NCBI GenBank assembly: GCA_964251385.1
Contig: CAXUJK010000001.1
Location: forward strand, 1,054,001-1,118,000
Source of the DNA: CADCVW01 sp964251385
GTDB lineage: Bacteria; Pseudomonadota; Alphaproteobacteria; Sphingomonadales; Sphingomonadaceae
Length of the DNA stretch: 64,000 bases
Direction of reading: 5' to 3'
Position 1 is the stretch's first letter; every line of letters begins with the position of its first letter. Below, one piece after another: positions 1 to 7,998 of this stretch. Below the pieces are notes generated by a model. The model did no database searches, had not been told where the DNA came from, and saw only the letters and a list, made by a program, of their open reading frames with translations. A program made the position numbers and the translations under genes.

Positions 1-1
1 C

Positions 2-1324
2 TGGAAGCGTGCGCGGAACGGCGGGGCGGAAACCTTGACCCGCTTCTGCTGGGCCGGCGAGCAGATGATCCGGGAAGTCGTGACCCATGGGGGCGATGCG
101 GCCGGCTGGCTGGACGGTGGACAACCGTCGGTCGAAACACGCGATTATTGCTATTGGCCGCTTGGGTGGACGCCGATGCTCATGCGTTCGCAGGGCTTGG
201 TGCACCGTTACCACACGGCGCCGAACGGCACGCCGCTGCGGTTGACGGCGCCCGGCGGGCGGGTCGTGTGGGAAGCGGATCACGAGGCGTTCGGCCGCGC
301 CCAGTTGCGTATCTGCGAGGTTGCGCAGCCGCTGCGCATGCCCGGTCAGTACGCGGACGACGAGTTCGGCTTCGGCCTGCATTATAACCGCCACCGCTTC
401 TACGATCCGGCGACGGGGCGCTACACGACGCCCGATCCGATGGGCGTGGCCGGCGGCCTCAATCTCTACATCTACGCCGGCAACGATCCGCTGAACCGCG
501 CCGACCCGCTGGGACTCTGGTGGAAAACGGCCTTGGCGGTAGTGGCCGCGGTGGCCGTCGCCGCCGTGGTGGTCGTGACGGCGCCGGTGACGGCTCCGCT
601 GGCACTTGTGGTAATCGCGGCGGGCGCGGCGGCGGGCGCGGTCGGCTTCATGGTCAACGAAGCGCTGCATCAGGAGAAGTTCTGTGCATCCTGCATCGCG
701 CTCGCCGGACTGAAAGGCGCGTTGGTCGGTGCCGTCGCCGCCGTGCCGTTCGTGTTCCTGCCGGCGACGGCAAGCCTAGGCGCGGTCGCGGGCACCGGTG
801 CCGCAAGCGGCCTGATCAGCTATTCAGCCGAAATCGCGCTGACGCCCGGCGCGCAATGGAACCTGACGGACGCGGCAAAGGCAACGGCGTTCGGAACGGT
901 GATGGGGCCTGCTGGTCGCTACATCGGCAGTCGGCTTCCGATCAAGCGCCCCTATGCCCATTTGAAGGATCCGCCGAACGTCAGGGAGGGTGCGCCTTTC
1001 ACCCCGAAGCAGAAGCAAGCCATGGCCGCCGAGAACATGCGGCGGAACAGAGGGAACCTGCGCGCCGACGATACCCGGGAAGCGATGGTTCCGACGCAGC
1101 AAAGCCGGCGCGGCGTCACGCCGCCCCGGAACGAAGCGGCGGTGGACCACATCAACCCCCGCAACCCGGCGAACCCGAACACGCCTCGCGGCACGAACAG
1201 CTACCGCAACGCGCGGATGGTGACGCGCGAAACGAACCAGGACAAGTCGAACAAGCCGCCGCGCAACAACCGCACGGTTCCCGCGCCGCCGCTGCCAAAC
1301 GACCGGGATCGAGACCGACCATGA
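2..1324 (+). CDS. RHS-repeat polymorphic toxin, C-terminal part, HNH-type nuclease tip (5' end outside window)
   Basis: The frame is open from base 2, so this is the tail of a longer RHS protein. Numbering from the TTG at 35, residues 120-160 hold the RHS-associated core (RFYDPATGRYTTPDP, then DPLNRADPLGL), where the variable toxin usually begins. Two Ala/Val-rich hydrophobic stretches follow (about 165-205 and 225-265), which could be membrane segments used in delivery. The last 110 residues are basic and polar. They contain an HNH-like pattern: D371-H372 in VDHINP, then N388, N392 and N401 with K404. RHS tips of this kind are delivered toxins, often DNases, in contact-dependent or type VI competition. 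The next gene overlaps by ATGA and is the expected immunity partner. The nuclease assignment rests on the HNH pattern only. Confidence 0.85.
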   Translation, partial: WKRARNGGAETLTRFCWAGEQMIREVVTHGGDAAGWLDGGQPSVETRDYCYWPLGWTPMLMRSQGLVHRYHTAPNGTPLRLTAPGGRVVWEADHEAFGRAQLRICEVAQPLRMPGQYADDEFGFGLHYNRHRFYDPATGRYTTPDPMGVAGGLNLYIYAGNDPLNRADPLGLWWKTALAVVAAVAVAAVVVVTAPVTAPLALVVIAAGAAAGAVGFMVNEALHQEKFCASCIALAGLKGALVGAVAAVPFVFLPATASLGAVAGTGAASGLISYSAEIALTPGAQWNLTDAAKATAFGTVMGPAGRYIGSRLPIKRPYAHLKDPPNVREGAPFTPKQKQAMAAENMRRNRGNLRADDTREAMVPTQQSRRGVTPPRNEAAVDHINPRNPANPNTPRGTNSYRNARMVTRETNQDKSNKPPRNNRTVPAPPLPNDRDRDRP

Positions 1325-1335
1325 GGGAGCTTCAG

Positions 1336-1626
1336 ATGGACGATTGGATGTTCGACGACCCGCCCAACGTCGCGACGTACACGACGCGCTCGATCGTGGA
1401 GGACGGTCGCTGGGTCGCCCGTGTTTCCCACGACGAGGATGACGGGGCATGGCAATTCCATGACGACGACCCGAGCCCAAAGACCGAGGCCGACGGACGA
1501 ATGGTGACGCTGCGCAGCATGGTGGCGCGTGATGCGACGCTGATCGAGCTCGCAGACCTCCCGGAAGGCTGGCGAGCGTGGCGCGACGAACCGGAGGCGC
1601 CATGGCAACGAAGTCGTGTAGGCTGA
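1336..1626 (+). CDS. Candidate immunity protein for the RHS toxin
   Basis: Small acidic protein (96 aa) directly after the RHS toxin. It has a central HDEDDGAWQFHDD motif and a LADLPEGWRAWR segment, an arrangement I associate with immunity-type proteins following RHS tips, though I cannot name the family with certainty. Two starts are possible. ATG 1321 overlaps the toxin stop (ATGA). ATG 1336 is preceded by GAGGGAG at about 7 nt and is preferred here. The strong negative charge would suit masking of a basic nuclease. The function is inferred from position, size and charge. Confidence 0.7.
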   Translation: MDDWMFDDPPNVATYTTRSIVEDGRWVARVSHDEDDGAWQFHDDDPSPKTEADGRMVTLRSMVARDATLIELADLPEGWRAWRDEPEAPWQRSRVG

Positions 1627-1790
1627 CGCATTATAATCGAGCTTGTCGATCTGTCGTTGGGTTGGCGCGCCTAGCGCGATGCTCCGACCGCGCCTTGGCG
1701 ACGCGCTTCGAATTCATGAGGGTGGAGCCCGCACCACCTTTGTCCTACAGCCCGCGCCGTCACCTAGCCCGGCTACCTTCGTAGCGCATG

Positions 1791-1824
1791 AAAAAGGCGC
1801 CGCGTCCCCGTGGACGCGACGCCT
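1791..1824 (-). terminator. Rho-independent terminator of the small lipoprotein gene
   Basis: Inverted repeat 1795-1807 / 1812-1824 (13-bp stem with one mismatch, 4-nt loop), followed on the minus strand by five T. It lies 37 nt past the stop of the lipoprotein gene at 1861. Confidence 0.85.
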
Positions 1825-1860
1825 CGTTTCGGGTGAACCGAAAGCCTATCGACCGAAAGC

Positions 1861-2154
1861 CTACTCGGCCTTGGTCATCTCGTTCTTCTGCGCGTTGGAC
1901 ATGGCGTCGGCGTCGACGTCGCTGTCGTCGATCGCTTCTTCCTTGGCTTCGCCGACTTCGCGGGTCTGGTCGGCGGTGGCCTCCAGCATATCTTCCTGCG
2001 CGCCGGTCGCGTTGTCGGCGGCGGCGTCGAGCGTGTCGGCCTTGTTCTCCGCGTTCTCCTGCGCCTGTTCGCCGAGCTTGTCGTCGCCCGAGCCGCCGCA
2101 CGCGCCAAGCGCGAGCGATGCCGCCGCGACGGCGGCGATGATGGTGATCCGCAT
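1861..2154 (-). CDS. Small acidic lipoprotein
   Basis: 97-aa protein with a signal peptide (MRITIIAAVAAASLALGACGG) whose lipobox is LGAC, so Cys19 should be lipidated. The mature part is very acidic, rich in Ala, Glu, Asp and Gln, and probably helical, with no recognisable enzyme motif. It resembles small entericidin-like or stress-type envelope lipoproteins of sphingomonads, but no firm family can be given. It is monocistronic, with its own terminator at 1791-1824. A GGGGAAG ribosome site sits just upstream of the ATG. Confidence 0.75.
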   Translation of the reverse strand: MRITIIAAVAAASLALGACGGSGDDKLGEQAQENAENKADTLDAAADNATGAQEDMLEATADQTREVGEAKEEAIDDSDVDADAMSNAQKNEMTKAE

Positions 2155-2760
2155 GTAAACTTCCCCTTGTCGCGTACCCGGCAGGTGCCGGGCCGCAGTT
2201 GTACATCGCGCGACCGACAGGTGCGCGCGTGACCCTAGGGTGAAACAAACCTAACTTAAGTGCAAGTAGCGGAGATTTGCGTCGAAGATGGGTGGGGGGT
2301 TCTGTTGCCCGGCCCCCCCGGGCCGCTGGTTTCCGCTTCTGTTGCCCGGTGCGGTCCGGACCGCGCTTTCGTTTTGTAACTTTAACCGTGAGGTCTCAGT
2401 TACGCGGCGATCGCGAGCGCCTCGTTGTCGTTGGCACTTATCGTTGCGAATGGTTTTACGGCGCACTCAGGCCGGGCGAAAAATACCGTCTTTGAACACA
2501 CGTCGATCCTAGTTCGGCCCCAAGAGCTGAGCCGCCATGCGGCACGCTTCACGCGTGTCGCCTGGCGGTTCAGATGGTGGAGCCGCCGGGTACTGCCCCC
2601 GGGTCCGCTGCGCCTATTTCACGGCATCGTTTATCGCCATAGCCGTCCGAAGACTGCGATCGCCGGTATAGCGGTAATTACGTGAATGGAAAGTGAGCGC
2701 GCGCCAGAGTATATTTACTCCTGTGGCGTAAAGGCTCCGGGCGACGCGTTGAGGACCCCG
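2155..2760. other. 606-nt intergenic stretch without a convincing gene
   Basis: The open frames here (for example 2251-2466 and 2425-2685) lack ribosome sites and recognisable content. A C-rich palindrome lies near 2311-2325. A TGGCAC...TTGC pair near 2432-2446 resembles a sigma-54 -24/-12 element, but the GG-to-GC gap is 11 rather than 10. The stretch probably carries promoters for the lipoprotein gene (minus) and the cluster starting at 2761 (plus). Confidence 0.5.
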
Positions 2761-3933
2761 ATGACAGCGGCTTTGGCCTTTCAGGACGATGACGGGGACA
2801 CGCCGGACGTGACGGTGCGCGTATCGGCGGCGGGTGCGATCGACGGCGAGCTGCGCGGTGCGTGGAACGAACTCGCGGGGCAGGCCGCGGAGCCGAACAG
2901 CTTTGCCGAAAACTGGTTCGTCGAGGCGGGGTTGCGGCATCTGGCGGCCGATGGGGTGCGGATGCTGCAGGTCTGGGACGGGCCGCGGCTGATGGGGTTG
3001 GTGCCGCTCGCCGTGCTGCCGAGCTACGGGCGCGTACCCGTGACGCATGTGCAGAACTGGCGGCACCCGAACGACTTTCTGGGGGTGCCGCTTATCCGGC
3101 GCGGGTACGTCGAGAGCTTCTGGAGCGCGGCCTTATGCGCGCTCGATGCGGCGGATTGGGCACCGGGGTTCTTGCACGTCAACGGACTGGTCGAGGACGG
3201 CGCGGTGCATGCGGGGTTGATCGCGGCGGCGGCGGCGATGGGACGACCGTGCGACGTCGTCTACCGCGAAGTGCGCGCGCTGCTCGCGAGCGGGCTGTCG
3301 GCGGAAGACTATTACGCGGACACGGTGCGCAAGAAGAAGCGCAAGGAACTGGGGCGGCTGCAGCGGCGTCTCGCCGATCTGGGCGCCGTCACGTCGTCGA
3401 CGCTGGTCGACCAAAGCCAATTGTCGGCGTGGTGCGACGCGTTCCTGGCGCTGGAGCATGGCGGGTGGAAGGGTCGCGCGGGATCGTCGCTGGCGAGCGC
3501 GGCGGACACCGAAGCGTTCTTCCGCGATGCGTTGGTGGGCGCATTTCGGGTGGGTGCGTTGGAGTTGCGGCGCATGGACCTGGACGGAAAGCCGATCGCG
3601 ATGCTGGTCAACTTCCTCAGCGCCCCGGGCAGCTTCTCGTTCAAGACCGCGTTCGACGAAGCGTATGCCAAATTCTCGCCGGGCGTGTTGATCCAGCTCG
3701 ACAATCTCGCGGTGGTACAGCGGCCGGACATCGACTGGATGGACAGCTGCGCCGCGCCCGATCATCCGATGATCGACAGCCTGTGGGGCGAACGGCGAAC
3801 CATCGTGCGCGTCAGCGTGCCGCTGAGTGGCGTCAGGCGCGGGCTGGCGTTCAGGGCCGCGCGGGGCCTGGAGGACGGGTCGGCGCGGTTGCGACGGATG
3901 AGGCAGAACAGGAAGGAGCGCGCAAATGGTTGA
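2761..3933 (+). CDS. CelD/BcsL-type GNAT-fold acyltransferase
   Basis: 390-aa protein of the Acetyltransf_6 (CelD-like) family. These proteins have GNAT/FemAB folds and are implicated in exopolysaccharide, cellulose or surface-lipid acylation. Visible features are the N-terminal AWNELAGQAAEPNSFAENW signature, the basic RKKKRKELGRLQRRL segment, LEHGGWKGRAGSSL and the acceptor-site-like FKTAFDEAYAKFSPG. No signal peptide or membrane helix is seen, so it should be cytoplasmic. The start is placed at ATG 2761 (GAGG six nt upstream); the frame is open back to 2686, but those residues look unconserved. The 3' end overlaps the next gene by 8 nt. With the JmjC-like and deacetylase genes it forms a three-gene operon. 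Confidence 0.78.
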   Translation: MTAALAFQDDDGDTPDVTVRVSAAGAIDGELRGAWNELAGQAAEPNSFAENWFVEAGLRHLAADGVRMLQVWDGPRLMGLVPLAVLPSYGRVPVTHVQNWRHPNDFLGVPLIRRGYVESFWSAALCALDAADWAPGFLHVNGLVEDGAVHAGLIAAAAAMGRPCDVVYREVRALLASGLSAEDYYADTVRKKKRKELGRLQRRLADLGAVTSSTLVDQSQLSAWCDAFLALEHGGWKGRAGSSLASAADTEAFFRDALVGAFRVGALELRRMDLDGKPIAMLVNFLSAPGSFSFKTAFDEAYAKFSPGVLIQLDNLAVVQRPDIDWMDSCAAPDHPMIDSLWGERRTIVRVSVPLSGVRRGLAFRAARGLEDGSARLRRMRQNRKERANG

Positions 3934-4786
3934 TCAGGTCTTCGCACCGGAAGCGATCGCGAAGCTCGTCGCGGCCTACCCCGAACAGCCCGTCGTCCTG
4001 ACGCACGGCCTGGCCGGACACAAGCTGTTCGACCTGGAGGCGCTTGCCCAATTGGGTTCGCGGATGCGCGAGAAGGACGTCGAGTACAACCGGGGCGACC
4101 TGCCCGTCGGGATCGCGGGCGACGCGGTGCAATCCAACGGCCTCGGCATCGCGGAAACGATCCGCGGCATCGAGGAGAACGGGTCGTGGCTCGTGCTCAA
4201 GTTCGTCGAGCAGGATCCGATCTACGAGGCCCTGCTGCGCGAGACGCTCGCCGAAATCGCCCCCGCAGTGCGCGACGTCACGGGCGAGATGCTCAAGCTC
4301 GAGGGGTTCATCTTCATATCGTCGCCGAACGCGGTGACCCCGTTCCACTTCGATCCCGAACACAACATCCTGCTCCAGATCCGCGGGTCCAAGACGTTCA
4401 CCGTCTTCCCCGCGGGCGACGAGGAGGTCGCGGACGGGTTGCAGCACGAGACGTTCCACATGGGCGGCCACCGCAATTTGCGCTGGGACGACCGCTTCGC
4501 GCGACTGGGCACGGACCTGCACATGGATCCGGGAGAGGCGGTGTACGTGCCCGTCAAGGCACCGCACTTCGTGCGCAACGGCCCTGCTCCGTCCGTCTCC
4601 TTTTCCATTACCTGGCGTTCCGAGTGGAGCTTCAACGAGTCCGCCGCGCGCGGCATGAACCATCTGCTCCGCAAGGCGGGCCTCAAGCCGCGCGAACCCA
4701 AGCGCTTTCCCGAACAGAACCTTGCCAAGTCGATCGCCTACCGTGCGATCTCCAAAGCCAAGCGCATCGCCTCGCCAGGGAAATGA
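3926..4786 (+). CDS. JmjC/cupin-like Fe(II)/2-oxoglutarate-type protein
   Basis: 286-aa protein with a jumonji/cupin_8-like core. H141-x-D143 (in TPFHFDPEHN), K156 in RGSKTFTVFP and H214 in VPVKAPHFVRN fit the metal facial triad and the 2-oxoglutarate lysine of this fold. That suggests a hydroxylase acting on a small molecule, lipid or protein; the substrate is unknown. It starts within the end of the preceding acyltransferase gene, with GGAAGGAG upstream, and its own stop overlaps the start of the deacetylase gene. The tight coupling implies a shared surface-modification pathway, which is inference. Confidence 0.72.
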   Translation: MVDQVFAPEAIAKLVAAYPEQPVVLTHGLAGHKLFDLEALAQLGSRMREKDVEYNRGDLPVGIAGDAVQSNGLGIAETIRGIEENGSWLVLKFVEQDPIYEALLRETLAEIAPAVRDVTGEMLKLEGFIFISSPNAVTPFHFDPEHNILLQIRGSKTFTVFPAGDEEVADGLQHETFHMGGHRNLRWDDRFARLGTDLHMDPGEAVYVPVKAPHFVRNGPAPSVSFSITWRSEWSFNESAARGMNHLLRKAGLKPREPKRFPEQNLAKSIAYRAISKAKRIASPGK

Positions 4787-5844
4787 TGGCCTTTCCCCCG
4801 CCCCGCCCGGACCTGCAGCCGCGTCTCGCCATCGTCGTCGACACGGAGGAGGAGTTCGACTGGACGCAGCCCTTCGCGCGCGAGAACCAGGGTTTGTCGG
4901 CGATCCCGTCGCAGCTGCGCGCGCACGAGATCTACGACCGGATGGGTGTCGTGCCGACCTATGTCGTGGGCTATCCCGTCATCACCGACCCGGCCTCCGC
5001 CGACCTGTTCCGCGGGTTGAAAGCGGACGGCCGCGCGGAGATCGGCGCGCATCCCCATCCGTGGGTCACGCCCCCGCACGAGGAGGACGTGACGACGCGG
5101 AACAGCTACGGGTGCAATCTGCCCGCGGCCTTGGAGCGCGCCAAGATCGCGTGCCTGACGGACGCGATCGCCGATGCCATCGGCGAGCGTCCAACCGCGT
5201 TCAAGGCGGGTCGCCACGGCTACGGCGCGAACACGTGCGCGATCCTGACCGAGTTGGGCTACACAGTCGATTGCAGCGTCGTGCCGTACACCAGCTTCGC
5301 CGGCGACGGCGGCCCCGACTTCTACGGACAGCCGGACCAGCCCTTCTGGCTCGACCGCGAAGCGCAGCTCCTCGAGGTCCCCGTCACCAACGCTTTTTTC
5401 GGCGCGGCCGCCGCCGTCGGCCCGCGCGCGCAACGCCTGTTCGACAGCCCGCTCGCCGAACGGCTGCGCCTGCCGGGCATGCTGGCACGCACGGGTTTGC
5501 TGACCCGGTCGCGCCTGACCCCGGAAGGCGTTTCGGCGGACGAACAATGCGCGTTGTTGGATGCGCTGGTCGCGCGCGGGCTGACCACGTTCACGATGGT
5601 GTATCACAGTCCGAGCCTCGCGGTCGGGCATACGCCGTACGTCCGCACGGACGCCGACCTCACCGCGTTTCTGGCGAGCATCGAGACGGTGCTAACGCAT
5701 TTTCGCGAAGCACTCGGCGGGCGTTTCACGACCCTGTCGCAAATTCACGCGGACCACGCCGCGACGCTCGTCGTCGGCAGCGGGTCCGCGCGCGCGGCGG
5801 GCGCGTATCGGCGGCCGATTGAAGTCGGAGCGGTTCCCAACTAA
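4783..5844 (+). CDS. Polysaccharide deacetylase family protein
   Basis: 353-aa protein of the NodB-homology (CE4-like) superfamily. It opens with the beta-strand RLAIVVDTEEEFDW, giving the catalytic or metal aspartate near residue 20. EIGAHPHPWVTPP (about 87-98) supplies the histidine pair, and FKAGRHGYGANT (about 145) is the conserved Arg/Gly loop. It has no signal peptide, so a cytoplasmic lipid-linked or nucleotide-linked sugar is a likelier substrate than mature cell wall. The start is ATG 4783 (or 4786), overlapping the previous stop. It is the last gene of the acyltransferase/JmjC/deacetylase operon. Confidence 0.8.
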   Translation: MMAFPPPRPDLQPRLAIVVDTEEEFDWTQPFARENQGLSAIPSQLRAHEIYDRMGVVPTYVVGYPVITDPASADLFRGLKADGRAEIGAHPHPWVTPPHEEDVTTRNSYGCNLPAALERAKIACLTDAIADAIGERPTAFKAGRHGYGANTCAILTELGYTVDCSVVPYTSFAGDGGPDFYGQPDQPFWLDREAQLLEVPVTNAFFGAAAAVGPRAQRLFDSPLAERLRLPGMLARTGLLTRSRLTPEGVSADEQCALLDALVARGLTTFTMVYHSPSLAVGHTPYVRTDADLTAFLASIETVLTHFREALGGRFTTLSQIHADHAATLVVGSGSARAAGAYRRPIEVGAVPN

Positions 5845-5876
5845 CGAGCGCTCCGACATCTCGGAGGGCAATTTTA

Positions 5877-6446
5877 ATGAAAACGCATCTGGCGCTCGCC
5901 GCCGCCTTCCTGCTCGCCGGCTGCGGGATCAACTCGATCCCAACCGCGGAGGAGGACGTCAACGCCAAATGGGCCAACGTCCAGAACGACTATCAGCGGC
6001 GCAGCGACCTGATCGGCAACCTCGTCGAGACGGTCAAGGGCGCGGCCGCGCAGGAGCGCAACGTGCTGCGCGAAGTCACCGAAGCGCGCGCGCGGGCGAC
6101 GCAGATCACGCTGAGCCCCGAACAGCTGAGCGACCCCGAAGCGATCCGCAATTTCTCCCGCGCGCAGGCGCAGCTGTCCGCCCCGCTCGTCACGCGCCAG
6201 CTGCAAGAGGCGTACCCCGAGCTGAAGACCAACCAGAATTTCCTCATCCTGCAGTCGCAGATCGAAGGTTCGGAAAACCGCATCGCGATTTCGCGCCGCG
6301 ACTACAACGAAGCGGTGCAAGCGTACAACACGCGCATCCGCACGTTCCCGGACGCGATCGGGGCCAAGATCTTCTACGGAGCCAAGCCGCGCGTGCCCTT
6401 TGAGGCGGCACCAGGATCCGAACGCGCGCCGACGGTGAAGTTCTGA
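5877..6446 (+). CDS. lemA: LemA family protein
   Basis: 189-aa LemA protein. The N-terminus is a membrane or lipoprotein signal (AAAFLLAGCG, a possible lipobox). Next comes the conserved VNAKWANVQNDYQRRSDLIGNLV helix start, and near the end the family motif YNEAVQAYNTRIRTFPD. LemA proteins are membrane-anchored helical proteins with the bulk of the protein exposed. They commonly neighbour TPM-domain or HtpX genes, as here. CGGAGGG lies 11 nt upstream of the ATG. Translation of the next gene is probably coupled to the stop of this one. Confidence 0.92.
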   Translation: MKTHLALAAAFLLAGCGINSIPTAEEDVNAKWANVQNDYQRRSDLIGNLVETVKGAAAQERNVLREVTEARARATQITLSPEQLSDPEAIRNFSRAQAQLSAPLVTRQLQEAYPELKTNQNFLILQSQIEGSENRIAISRRDYNEAVQAYNTRIRTFPDAIGAKIFYGAKPRVPFEAAPGSERAPTVKF

Positions 6447-7324
6447 TCGCCAACTCCGTCGGCCTCATCCGGTTCGTCCTGCTCTTCGTCCTGGCGTGCG
6501 CAGGCCCGGCGGGCGCGCAGACGTTCCCCAAGTTCACCGGGTTCGTCGTGGACCAGGCGAACGTGCTGCCGCCCGCGGTCGAGGCCGACCTCACCGCGAA
6601 GCTCGGCGCGCTGCAACGGGACACCAAGCGGCAGCTCGTCGTCGCGACGATCGCGGACACGCAGGGGTTCGAACTGGCCGATTACGGCTATCGGCTCGGG
6701 CGCGCGTGGGGGGTCGGCTTGAACGACGTGGACAACGGCGCGATCCTGTTCATCGCGCCCAACAATCCGCCCGGACAGCGCGGACCCCGGCTGGAAGTGG
6801 GCACGGGACTGGAGCCGATCCTGACCGACGCCTTCGCGGCCATCGCGATCAACCGCGACATGATGCCGCGCCTGCAGGCGGGTGACGTGCCCGGCGCGAT
6901 GGTCGCGGGAACCGACGCAGTCGTAGCGCAGCTCCGCGCGTCGCCCGAGGAGCGGCAGGCGCGGCTGGACGCGGCGGTTCGCGAGTTCGACCGGACTCAT
7001 CGCCGGACGGCGGATAACGGCGGCGGCATCCCGTTCTCGCTGATCTTCTGGGGCTTCGTCTTCTTCTTCGTCGTGCTGCCGCTGCTGCGCGGCGGCGGGG
7101 GCGGTCGCAGACGGTCGCGGCGCGGCGGCATCGATCCGCTGACGGGCGTGCTGATGTGGAACATGATGAACTCCGGTTCGCGTTCGTCGGGCGGCTGGGG
7201 CGGCGGCGGCTTTGGCGGCGGCTTCGGCGGTGGTGGCGGGGGCGGCGGCGGATGGGGCGGCGGAGGCTTCAGCGGCGGAGGCGGCGGAGGCTTCAGCGGC
7301 GGCGGCGCGTCGGGCAGCTGGTGA
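6443..7324 (+). CDS. TPM-domain (YgcG-like) exported membrane protein, probable CTG start
   Basis: TPM (thiol/phosphatase-like, YgcG) domain protein. The domain runs from FTGFVVDQANVLPP to about 150 residues further. A transmembrane helix (IPFSLIFWGFVFFFVVLPLL) and a very glycine-rich tail follow. The first ordinary start (GTG 6548) would remove the signal peptide: upstream, the frame encodes RFVLLFVLACAGPAGAQ, with a good signal cleavage at AGA-Q. Between the in-frame stop at 6401 and 6548 there is no ATG, GTG or TTG. The plausible start is CTG 6443, overlapping the lemA stop (CTGA), with GGTGAAG just upstream. This gives 293 aa. Confidence 0.8.
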   Translation: MIANSVGLIRFVLLFVLACAGPAGAQTFPKFTGFVVDQANVLPPAVEADLTAKLGALQRDTKRQLVVATIADTQGFELADYGYRLGRAWGVGLNDVDNGAILFIAPNNPPGQRGPRLEVGTGLEPILTDAFAAIAINRDMMPRLQAGDVPGAMVAGTDAVVAQLRASPEERQARLDAAVREFDRTHRRTADNGGGIPFSLIFWGFVFFFVVLPLLRGGGGGRRRSRRGGIDPLTGVLMWNMMNSGSRSSGGWGGGGFGGGFGGGGGGGGGWGGGGFSGGGGGGFSGGGASGSW

Positions 7325-7326
7325 CG

Positions 7327-7998
7327 ATGCGCTTGTCCCCCGAAGATCATGACCGCGTCACGCAAGCCGTGATCGCGGCCGAGGCGGAGACCGACGGCGA
7401 GATCGTGACGGTCGTCGCGGCGCGGTCCGACAGCTATCACGATGTCGCGCTGCACTGGGCGGTGCTCGCGATGCTGCTGCCGCTGGCGGTGCTGGCGGTG
7501 CGTCCCGACTGGCTGCTGGGACTGCTCGGTGCTCTCTTCGGCGGCTGGCGGGCGGAGCCCGATCTACGCGAGATCATCACCGCGCTGCTCGTGATCGCGA
7601 CGCTCGTCTTCCTGGGCGCCGTGCTGCTGCTTCGCCACCCGCGCTTACGCAACGCGCTGACGCCGCCCGCGACCAAGACGCGGCGGGTGCGCCGTCGTGC
7701 GATCGCGCTGTTCAAGGCGGGGACCGACCGGCGCACCGCGCGGCGTACGGGCGTGCTGCTCTACGTCAGCCTGGCCGAACACCGCGCGGAGATCGTCGCG
7801 GACGCCGCGCTGCACGGCACCGTCGCGCCCGAAGTCTGGGGCGGGGCGATGGCCGAACTCGTCACCTATCTGAAGCAGGGTCGTCCAGGCGAAGGCATGG
7901 CCGCGGCGGTGGCGCGTCTGGGAGAAATTTTGGCGGAGCACCTGCCGCGCACCGTGACCGACGCCAACGAGCTTCCCGACCGGCTGATCGTACTGTGA
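7327..7998 (+). CDS. TPM-domain membrane protein (second paralogue)
   Basis: 223-aa protein. It starts with a short TPM-like N-terminus (EAETDGEIVTVVAARSDSYHDVA), continues with two transmembrane helices (about 40-60 and 75-95), then has a basic cytosolic segment and a second TPM-like part (TGVLLYVSLAEHRAEIVAD). Members of COG3762 have this layout and are found next to LemA and the secreted TPM protein. GTG 7321 overlaps the previous stop (GTGA) and is an alternative start two codons upstream. The 3' end overlaps the NUDIX gene by 4 nt. Confidence 0.8.
   Translation: MRLSPEDHDRVTQAVIAAEAETDGEIVTVVAARSDSYHDVALHWAVLAMLLPLAVLAVRPDWLLGLLGALFGGWRAEPDLREIITALLVIATLVFLGAVLLLRHPRLRNALTPPATKTRRVRRRAIALFKAGTDRRTARRTGVLLYVSLAEHRAEIVADAALHGTVAPEVWGGAMAELVTYLKQGRPGEGMAAAVARLGEILAEHLPRTVTDANELPDRLIVL

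Noticed and set aside
2432..2446. Possible sigma-54 (-24/-12) promoter upstream of the acyltransferase cluster
   Set aside because: TGGCAC and TTGC are present but separated so that GG to GC is 11 nt instead of the nearly invariant 10.
2251..2685. Open frames in the 2.2-2.7 kb gap on both strands
   Set aside because: No ribosome sites, arginine/proline-rich translations typical of chance frames in GC-rich DNA, and they overlap one another.
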